Source: Pigmentiphaga sp. H8 (GTDB lineage Bacteria; Pseudomonadota; Gammaproteobacteria; Burkholderiales; Burkholderiaceae_B). Taken from it: a stretch of DNA of 64,000 bases. The DNA lies in contig NZ_CP033966.1 of NCBI RefSeq assembly GCF_003854895.1, positions 5,518,001 through 5,582,000 of the forward strand. Direction: 5' to 3'. Positions 58,344 through 64,000 of this stretch are shown here, one piece after another. The position numbers and the translations under genes were made by a program. The first letter of the stretch is position 1. Each line of letters opens with the position of its first letter. The notes under the pieces were generated by a model that was given only the letters and a program-made list of their open reading frames with translations, did not search any database and had not been told where the DNA came from.

Positions 58344-59438
58344 CTATTTGCCGGCCGGCGCGGCCGGCTTGATCCAGGGCCGCGCCTTGCCTTCGTAAAC
58401 CGAGGGCCCCAGCCGGAAATGCTGGGCCTCATGGAAAGTGTAGACCACCGGCACGTCCGGACTGTATAGGCGGCCCGCCGCCGGCAACGGACCGTTGCGT
58501 GCCACCTGCGAATGCAGCGGCCGGCCAAGGATCTCGGACAAGCGCACCGAGGCCTCGACCAGGCGGTCCAGGTTCACGCCCGGGTCCACGCCAAGCGTCT
58601 GCAGCAACTGGACGAAGTCCTCGGTAGGGATCATGCCGGTAGCCTGGCCGTTGCCGCAGTATGGGCATCCGCCTATGCCACCCAGCGCCGTGTCGGCCAC
58701 CAGCGTATCGCTGGCCTCCAACAGCTTGAGTGCTTCGTACATGGACAGCATCGCCATGCCGCGGGCGTTGTGCAGGTGGAGATGGAAAACGTCGATGGAC
58801 GGAAAGCGCCGCTTGATCGCCTCCAGATCGCTGGCCACTTCCAGCGGGGTGTTCCATGCCATGGGATCGGCCAGGTCCACGCGCTTGACCTCGATACCAG
58901 CGCCGTTCCAGGCATCGACCTGGCGCTGTAGCGCATCCAGGCGCGCGGCTTGCGTGAACTTGCCGCTCCAGTTCGAGCCCCAGCCGGCGCTCAAGCCCAC
59001 CGCGGCCTGCGTCGCGCCGGCCGCGCGGCCCTTCTCGACCGGTGTGCGCCATATCCGCTCCTGCCCTTCCATGGTCTGGTTGGTATTGCGCTGCAGGAAC
59101 GTCTCGCACATGTGCAGATGGGTGGCCGGCAGCGGTTCCAGGCTCAGCGGCGGGGCATGCCGCTTGCGGTCCTCGCGCCCACGTTCGTTCAGCGCCAGCG
59201 CGAAGAACTCCACGCCCGGCACCGGCCGCAGCCGCTCGACCAGGCGCAGCGTGTCGCCCATCTGGGGACTCCACTTGGGATTGACGAAAGCCCCCACGAC
59301 GAGACGCCGTATGCCGGCATCCACCAGCATCCGCAGTATCTCCAGCTTCTCGTCCACGGTCACGCCTTCGCGCTCGATCTGCAATCCGTCGCGCAAAGTC
59401 TCGTCGGTGATCAATACCTTGGGCCATGCGGTCTTCAT
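58344..59438 (-). CDS. HMG-CoA-lyase-like enzyme
   Basis: A 364-residue TIM-barrel C-C lyase of the HMGL/DRE-metallolyase family. The metal and catalytic set is TDETLR(16)D(17)GLQ, HLH(221)LH(223)N with an HxHN pair, and the cysteine loop GGIGGC(258)PYCGNGQATG. The loop differs from the HMG-CoA lyase form GCPYAxGAxGN by a second Cys (261) and an inserted NGQ. A C-terminal extension of about 50 residues ends PAAPAGK. It likely cleaves a 3-hydroxy-acyl-CoA to acetyl-CoA and an aldehyde or keto acid. It follows a hydratase gene by 10 bp in the same operon. Confidence 0.85.
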   Translation of the reverse strand: MKTAWPKVLITDETLRDGLQIEREGVTVDEKLEILRMLVDAGIRRLVVGAFVNPKWSPQMGDTLRLVERLRPVPGVEFFALALNERGREDRKRHAPPLSLEPLPATHLHMCETFLQRNTNQTMEGQERIWRTPVEKGRAAGATQAAVGLSAGWGSNWSGKFTQAARLDALQRQVDAWNGAGIEVKRVDLADPMAWNTPLEVASDLEAIKRRFPSIDVFHLHLHNARGMAMLSMYEALKLLEASDTLVADTALGGIGGCPYCGNGQATGMIPTEDFVQLLQTLGVDPGVNLDRLVEASVRLSEILGRPLHSQVARNGPLPAAGRLYSPDVPVVYTFHEAQHFRLGPSVYEGKARPWIKPAAPAGK

Positions 59439-59448
59439 CTTCCTGCTC

Positions 59449-60246
59449 CTATCGGTTGCGCCATACCGGCTTGCGTTTCTCCAGGCGCGCGCGTATGCCC
59501 TCCTTGCGATCCTCGCTCAGGTAGGGATTGGCGCCTGGATCCTGGCGCAGCGCCGCCGCCACCGGCAGTTCCAGTCCGCGCAAGGCCACCGCCTTGACGC
59601 GCCGGACGGAAATGGGGGCGTTGTCGGCAATCCTGCGCGCCAGCTCCAGCGCCACCGGCAAAACCTCGTTCGCGCCCACCACGCGGTTGAGCAATCCGAT
59701 CCGGTAGGCCTCGGCCGCATCGATGTACTCGCCGGTGAACAGCATCTCCAGCGCGATGCCCGGCGCCACCCGCCGCGGCAACAGCACCGAGCCGAAATTC
59801 GCCCCCATGCCTATCTTGGTCTCGGGCAGGCCGAAGCGTGCCTCGGCATGGGAGACGCGCAGATCGCAGGCCAGCGCCAGTTCGAAGCCGCCGGCGACCG
59901 CGCTGGCGTTGAGCGCCGCGATGGTGGGTTTCTTCGCCTCCAGCACCACTTCGAACACATTGCGCTCCAGGCGGTTCATGGGTGAGCGAAAGCGCGCGCC
60001 GGCCTCGTCGTTGCCGCGCATCTCCTTGAGATCGCCGCCGGCGCAGAACGCCGCGTCACCCGTGCCGGTCAGCACGATGACGCGCACGTCGTCGTCTTCC
60101 TCGGCATCCAGTATCGCTTCGACAATCGCCACCATCAGCGAGCGCGACAAGGCGTTGCGGCGCTCGGGACGGTTCAATCTCAGCAGCCGTACGTGATTGT
60201 CGGTCGATACCACCAGTTCCGCCTCGACGGTGCGGGCCTCGTCCAT
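59449..60246 (-). CDS. Enoyl-CoA hydratase
   Basis: A 265-residue crotonase. The oxyanion and Glu motifs are AGGDLKEMRG, AVAGGFELALACDLRVSH and FGLPETKIGMGANFGSVLLPRRV, with Glu in GGFEL and in LPETK as expected for hydration. Start ATG 60246 is preferred because GGAGGA is 6 nt upstream; ATG 60252 overlaps the CoA-transferase stop (ATGA) but is only 2 nt from the ribosome site. It adds water to an unsaturated acyl-CoA. By position the substrate comes from the CoA-transferase and the product goes to the lyase. Confidence 0.9.
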   Translation of the reverse strand: MDEARTVEAELVVSTDNHVRLLRLNRPERRNALSRSLMVAIVEAILDAEEDDDVRVIVLTGTGDAAFCAGGDLKEMRGNDEAGARFRSPMNRLERNVFEVVLEAKKPTIAALNASAVAGGFELALACDLRVSHAEARFGLPETKIGMGANFGSVLLPRRVAPGIALEMLFTGEYIDAAEAYRIGLLNRVVGANEVLPVALELARRIADNAPISVRRVKAVALRGLELPVAAALRQDPGANPYLSEDRKEGIRARLEKRKPVWRNR

Positions 60247-60248
60247 GA

Positions 60249-61478
60249 TCATTCCTCCGACTTGATGCCGTAGACCAGGCGGTCGCGCAGCGCGGCATCG
60301 ATTTCATCCTGGCCGAAGCCGCACTCGCCCAGCACGGCCACGGTATCTTCGCCCAACCGAGGCGCGGGCCGCGCCTGTGCCCGATTGCCTCCGGAAAAGG
60401 CATTGGGCAGACCGATCTGCCGGATTTTCCCTTCGCTGGGGTGATCCACGCGCTGGACGAAACCCGCATCCTCCAGATGCGGATCATCGAGCAGGCTTTC
60501 CAGCGTGTTGTAGCGCATGGCCGGCACGTCGGCACGCTCGAGAATCTCCAGCCACTCGGCCGACGTCCTGCCTTTCAGGGCGCTGGCACGCAGGGCGTAA
60601 TAGTCCAGGCTGTTGGCGGTGCGCGCCGCCACGCTGCGAAAGCGCGGGTCCGTTTTCAACTCCGGCTGTCCGATGGCATCGAAGAACGCGAAAGCCTGGG
60701 CATCGGTGTTCGGGGAAATGGCGATGTAGCCGTCCTTGGTCGGCACCGGACGATTGTCGGCGTTGAGAATACGCGCATCGCCAACCGGCCCGATGGGCGG
60801 ATCGAAGGTCAGGTTGCCCATGTGCTCGCGCATGACGAAGGCCGCCATGGTCTCGAACATAGGCACTTCGATGGACTCGCCCACGCCCGTCCGGGTGCGC
60901 CGGTAAAGCGCGAACCCGATGGCCTGCGCGGCGATCTGGCCGGTGATGTGATCGGTCATGACGAAAGGCACGAAGCGGGGTTCCCCGCTCGACGCCTCGA
61001 ATGCGCCGGCCACGCCGGAGACGCTCTGGATGACCGTGTCGTAGGCGGGGCGGCCCGCATAACGGCCCTTGCGGCCGAAGGCCAGCACCAGGCAGTGGAT
61101 GAGCCTGGGGTTGACCGCGCGCAGCGACTCCCAGTCCAGCCCCAGCTTGTCCAGCGCGCTCGTTCTCATGTTGGTGACGAAGACATCCGCGCTTTCCAGC
61201 AGGCGCCGCAATACCGCCCGGCCGCCGTCCGTCTTCAGGTCGATGCAGACCGAACGCTTGTTGCGGTTGAAGTTCATGAACTTGCCGGTCATGCCGCGGT
61301 GGCGCGCGCCGCCGCCGAGCTGGCGCATCAGGTCGCCATCCGGCGCCTCGATCTTGATGACCTCCGCGCCGTGATCGGCCAGCGCCAGCGTGCAGGCCGG
61401 CCCCACCACGACTGTCGACAGGTCGACCACCCGCACGCCGGCGAGCGGCCCCTGTTCCGCGGCTCTTGTTGCTTCCAT
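60249..61478 (-). CDS. Class III CoA-transferase (CaiB/BaiF)
   Basis: A 409-residue family III CoA-transferase, which activates a carboxylic acid by moving CoA from a donor thioester. The N-terminal Rossmann-like part has GVRVVDLSTVVVGPACTLALADHGAEVIKIEAPDGD. The catalytic Asp is likely D176 in FVMTDHITGQIAAQAIGFAL. PAYDTVIQSVSGVAGAF and NADNRPVPTKDGYIAIS are further family marks. It overlaps the hydratase start region and follows the Bug gene by 6 bp. Its acid substrate is unknown; unsaturated dicarboxylates such as itaconate or methylglutaconate would suit the next two enzymes. Confidence 0.92.
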   Translation of the reverse strand: MEATRAAEQGPLAGVRVVDLSTVVVGPACTLALADHGAEVIKIEAPDGDLMRQLGGGARHRGMTGKFMNFNRNKRSVCIDLKTDGGRAVLRRLLESADVFVTNMRTSALDKLGLDWESLRAVNPRLIHCLVLAFGRKGRYAGRPAYDTVIQSVSGVAGAFEASSGEPRFVPFVMTDHITGQIAAQAIGFALYRRTRTGVGESIEVPMFETMAAFVMREHMGNLTFDPPIGPVGDARILNADNRPVPTKDGYIAISPNTDAQAFAFFDAIGQPELKTDPRFRSVAARTANSLDYYALRASALKGRTSAEWLEILERADVPAMRYNTLESLLDDPHLEDAGFVQRVDHPSEGKIRQIGLPNAFSGGNRAQARPAPRLGEDTVAVLGECGFGQDEIDAALRDRLVYGIKSEE

Positions 61479-61484
61479 GATTTC

Positions 61485-62459
61485 CTATTCCTGCTTGATG
61501 CCGATCTGGCGTACCAGTTCGCCCGATTTCCGGATGTCGTCCTGGAGAAAACGGCTGAATTCGGCCGGCGTATTGCCCACCACGTCGGATCCATCGGAGG
61601 TCAGCCGTGCGCGCACGTCGGGATTCTTGAGCACCTGGGCGATGCCGCGGCTGATTTTCTCGACGATGGCGGGCGAAGTCCTGGCCGGGGCAACCACCCC
61701 GAACCAATTGAAGAACTCGTAGTCCTTGACGCCCAGCTCCAGCATGGTGGGTACCTCGGGCAGCATGAGTGTGCGCCGCGTGCTGGTCACGGCGAGCGGA
61801 CGCAGCTTGCCGGCCTGCATCAGTTCCTTGGCGGTGACCTGGGCCACGAAGGCGAAATCGACGTCGCCCGCCGCCACCGCCGCCGCGGCGGGCGCCGCGC
61901 CGCGATAGGGCACGTGCACGGCCGGCATGCCGGTCGACAGGCGCAACATCTCGGCGGTCAGGTGTCCCCCGCTACCCACGCCGGCGGAACCGTAGTTCAG
62001 CGAACGCTTGCGGGAAAGCTTGACCACGTCGTCCAGGCTCGCCAGGGAAGAGGAGGCACCCACCACCAGGGTCAGCGGCGAGGTCACCACCATGGAGACG
62101 CCGGCCACATCCTTCCCGGCATCATAGGGCAGATCCTTGTAAAGGCTGGGAGCCAGCGTATACGACGTATAGACGAACTGCAGCGTGTAGCCATCGGCGG
62201 CTGAATTGAGCATGGCGCTGGTGGCCACGATGCCGCTGGCCCCGGTGCGGTTCTCGACCACCACGTTCTGGCCAAGCACCTTGCCCAAGGGCTCGGCAAT
62301 GATGCGCGCATAGGTGTCGGTCGACCCCCCAGGCGGCGAGCCGACCAGCAGGCGCAGCGGCCGCGACGGGAAATCCGCCGCCGTATCGGCCGCCGTCGCC
62401 GCGCTTCCAAGGGTGATCGAGAGTCCCGCCAGCATGGCGCCCAGCATTCGTATCGGCAT
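61485..62459 (-). CDS. Bug/TctC-family periplasmic solute receptor
   Basis: A 324-residue receptor started at ATG 62459 behind AAGGAG. The leader ends near GSAATAADTAA. Signatures: LRLLVGSPPGGSTDTYARIIAEPLG, VVVENRTGASGIVAT, LNYGSAGVGSGGHLTAEML and AVHVPYRGAAPAA. First gene of the CoA-transferase operon and likely receptor for the acid that operon degrades. There are no TctA/TctB partners. Confidence 0.92.
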   Translation of the reverse strand: MPIRMLGAMLAGLSITLGSAATAADTAADFPSRPLRLLVGSPPGGSTDTYARIIAEPLGKVLGQNVVVENRTGASGIVATSAMLNSAADGYTLQFVYTSYTLAPSLYKDLPYDAGKDVAGVSMVVTSPLTLVVGASSSLASLDDVVKLSRKRSLNYGSAGVGSGGHLTAEMLRLSTGMPAVHVPYRGAAPAAAAVAAGDVDFAFVAQVTAKELMQAGKLRPLAVTSTRRTLMLPEVPTMLELGVKDYEFFNWFGVVAPARTSPAIVEKISRGIAQVLKNPDVRARLTSDGSDVVGNTPAEFSRFLQDDIRKSGELVRQIGIKQE

Positions 62460-62516
62460 CGGTGTCTCCTTTCGCCTGGTTTCGTCGCGGCCATGCACCG
62501 CCGCTGCGTGGAGCGG

Positions 62517-62546
62517 ATCATAAGAACCCGCTGGGCGGGAGGACAA
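62517..62546 (-). promoter_or_regulatory. Promoter of the Bug/CoA-transferase operon
   Basis: On the minus strand TTGTCC (62546-62541) and TATGAT (62522-62517) are separated by 18 bp, about 58 nt upstream of the Bug start codon. The -10 matches consensus in five of six positions. The perfect palindrome at 62569-62590 lies just upstream. Confidence 0.6.
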
Positions 62547-62568
62547 CGAAAAACCACCCCGCCGGCCT

Positions 62569-62590
62569 CGAAATCACATATGTGATTTCG
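62569..62590. promoter_or_regulatory. 22-bp perfect palindromic operator candidate
   Basis: CGAAATCACAT joined to ATGTGATTTCG is a perfect 11-bp inverted repeat with no spacer. It sits in the 211-bp divergent region between the Bug/CoA-transferase operon and the thiamine-diphosphate enzyme, centred about 70 bp upstream of the Bug transcription start and 91 bp before the enzyme start codon. The outer half-sites GAAAT/ATTTC resemble those seen in IclR operators. A likely regulator is the IclR gene at 57492-58301, though other families cannot be excluded. Confidence 0.75.
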
Positions 62591-62670
62591 TCCGATGCCT
62601 GGCATCAAACCCGTCCGCGGCGGCGGCTCGCGATCTACAGTCCCGATCTCGACAGCCCGACCGCCCGATC

Positions 62671-64000
62671 ATGACCAACCATCCCGTCCCTTCCGGCGCC
62701 GATGTCCTGTGCGACACCCTGCTCGACCACGACATCGACACCTGCTTCGCCAATCCCGGCACATCCGAAATGCATTTCGTCGCCGCGCTCGACCGCAAGC
62801 CGGCCATGCGTTGCGTGCTGGGCCTGTTCGAGGGCGTCGTCACCGGCGCCGCCGACGGATACGCCCGCATGGCCGACAAGCCGGCGGCCACCTTGCTCCA
62901 CCTGGGGCCGGGGCTGGCGAACGGCCTGGCCAACTTGCACAACGCGCGGCGGGCCGGCTCCCCTGTCGTCAACATCGTCGGCGACCACGCACGCCACCAT
63001 CTGCCCTACGACGCGCCGCTCACGTCGGACATCGAGACGCTGGCGCGCCCCATGTCGGCCTGGGTCCGCACCATCTCCGACCCCGCCCGGGTCCACTCCG
63101 ATACCGCCACGGCCATCGCGGCCGCACGCCATGCGCCGGGGCGCATCGCGACACTGATCCTGCCCGCCGACATCGCCTGGTCCGATGCCGCCGCCAGCCA
63201 AACCGTGGCCGCATCCCCCGACACGCCGTGCCTGCCCGCGCCCGAGACCATGCGGGAGGCGGTCGAGCGGTTGCGCAACGGCAAGCGCACCCTGCTGATG
63301 CTGGGAGGCCGGGCGCTGCGCGCCGCGCCGCTCGCCACCGCCAGCCGCATTGCCCAGGGCTGCGGCGCCCGCCTGCTCGCACCGCAGTCCAACGGCCGCG
63401 TCGAACGCGGCGCCGGCCGGGTAACGCTGGACAGAGTGCCGTTCGGCGTCGATTCGGCGCTTCGGATCTTGGCCGACGCCGAGCAGATCATCCTGATCGG
63501 CGCACGCTCCCCGGTGGCCTTCTTCGCCTATCCAGGCAAGCCCAGCAGCCTGCTTCCCGCCGGCTGCGAAGTCATCGGACTGGCGACCGACGAACAGGAC
63601 CCCGTGGCAACGCTCGACTGGCTGGCCGATGAACTGGGCTTGGGCGTCGCGCCGCATCCCCTGCTGGAAGCGCCGGGCGCCGGCCCCATGCCATCGGGTG
63701 GCCTGACGCCCGCCGCCCTCATCACCGCCCTGGGGCGCCTGCTGCCTGAACACGCGATCCTGTGCGACGAATCCGTGTCGTCGGGGCGCGACCTGTTCGA
63801 ACAGACCCGCGGCGCCGCGCCCCACGACTACCTCCAGATCACCGGCGGCGCCATCGGTTCCGGGCTGCCCATGGCAACCGGCGCGGCCATCGCGTGCCCC
63901 GGCCGCCGCGTCGTCTGCCTGCAGGCCGACGGCAGCGGCATGTACACGTTGCAGGCCCTGTGGACCCAGGCGCGCGAGCGCCTGGATGTCGTCACCATCA
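62671..64000 (+). CDS. Thiamine-diphosphate enzyme (benzoylformate-decarboxylase/acetolactate-synthase-like), 5' part
   Basis: The frame runs off the window after 443 residues, about 80-90% of the expected length. The N-terminal PYR domain has FANPGTSEMHFVAAL and the cofactor-activating Glu54 in GLFEGVVTGAADGYARM. LLHLGPGLANGLANLHNARRAGSP follows, as in MdlC-type enzymes. The central domain has RTLLMLGGRALRAAPLA. The PP domain begins ITGGAIGSGLPMATGAAIACPGRRVVCLQADGSGMYT, where the ThDP motif GDG reads ADG (419-421). The closest relatives are MdlC and proteins often named acetolactate synthase large subunit. It likely decarboxylates or ligates a 2-keto acid linked to the divergent CoA-transferase operon. 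Confidence 0.85.
   Translation, partial: MTNHPVPSGADVLCDTLLDHDIDTCFANPGTSEMHFVAALDRKPAMRCVLGLFEGVVTGAADGYARMADKPAATLLHLGPGLANGLANLHNARRAGSPVVNIVGDHARHHLPYDAPLTSDIETLARPMSAWVRTISDPARVHSDTATAIAAARHAPGRIATLILPADIAWSDAAASQTVAASPDTPCLPAPETMREAVERLRNGKRTLLMLGGRALRAAPLATASRIAQGCGARLLAPQSNGRVERGAGRVTLDRVPFGVDSALRILADAEQIILIGARSPVAFFAYPGKPSSLLPAGCEVIGLATDEQDPVATLDWLADELGLGVAPHPLLEAPGAGPMPSGGLTPAALITALGRLLPEHAILCDESVSSGRDLFEQTRGAAPHDYLQITGGAIGSGLPMATGAAIACPGRRVVCLQADGSGMYTLQALWTQARERLDVVTI

Noticed and set aside
1..64000. Mobile elements, CRISPR arrays, tRNA or rRNA genes, prophage
   Set aside because: I looked for transposase motifs, regularly spaced repeats, tRNA-like cloverleaf sequences and phage gene types and saw none. 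Composition looks even throughout.

Overview
This window is very GC-rich, gene-dense chromosomal DNA from a beta-proteobacterium, most likely an Alcaligenaceae member close to Bordetella or Achromobacter. The evidence is six orphan periplasmic solute receptors of the Bug/TctC family, the Burkholderiales-type order gshB - EIIA(Man) - ptsH - ptsI, neighbouring metX and metW, and many LysR/IclR-controlled catabolic operons. I see no insertion sequences, phage genes, tRNA/rRNA genes or CRISPR arrays. No gap between genes exceeds about 210 bp.

Layout. 1-7840: end of a PepSY membrane protein, an unknown protein, aldo/keto reductase, acyl-CoA thioesterase, a dehydrogenase, a two-component system (membrane kinase plus NarL-type regulator) and a lipoprotein. 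7822-14251: an organosulfur-type uptake and desulfonation operon (ABC permease, receptor, ATPase and two translationally coupled flavin monooxygenases) with a divergent aldo/keto reductase. 14314-18576: two small hydrophilic proteins, L-lactate dehydrogenase, a lipoprotein, cardiolipin synthase and peptide deformylase. 18695-25309: a catabolic operon (cupin, Bug, intradiol dioxygenase, medium-chain reductase, Bug) divergent from a LysR gene, followed by a second LysR. 25352-27988: Bug, cupin and D-2-hydroxyacid dehydrogenase. 28143-34196: glutathione transferase, a CbiX-like chelatase coupled to YbiB, IclR, thiolase, a metallo-beta-lactamase-fold hydrolase and a DUF502 membrane protein. 34246-40935: a large lipoprotein, then aldehyde dehydrogenase, iron alcohol dehydrogenase and Bug, divergent from a LysR gene across a perfect LysR-type operator. 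40948-53766: I78-type lipoprotein, AraC regulator, EamA exporter, phosphoesterase, metW-metX behind a SAM-II-like riboswitch, a LuxR solo, the regulatory PTS with gshB, guanine deaminase and an ABC half-transporter. 53887-57538: two-domain cupin, Bug and alpha/beta hydrolase divergent from LysR. 57492-64000: IclR, HMG-CoA-lyase-like enzyme, enoyl-CoA hydratase, class III CoA-transferase and Bug, divergent from a thiamine-diphosphate enzyme that runs off the window.

Functional theme. Most of the accessory content consists of small carboxylate or aromatic-acid catabolic units. Each has one Bug receptor, one to four enzymes, often a cupin, and a divergent LysR or IclR regulator. None carries the TctA/TctB membrane subunits. 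The last unit (CoA-transferase, hydratase, lyase) has the logic of itaconate or methylglutaconate breakdown. The core parts (met, PTS/gshB, def, cls) look ordinary apart from the SAM-II-like element ahead of metX.

All product names come from reading motifs and composition by eye. No alignment or database search was run. Substrate assignments are inference unless stated otherwise.
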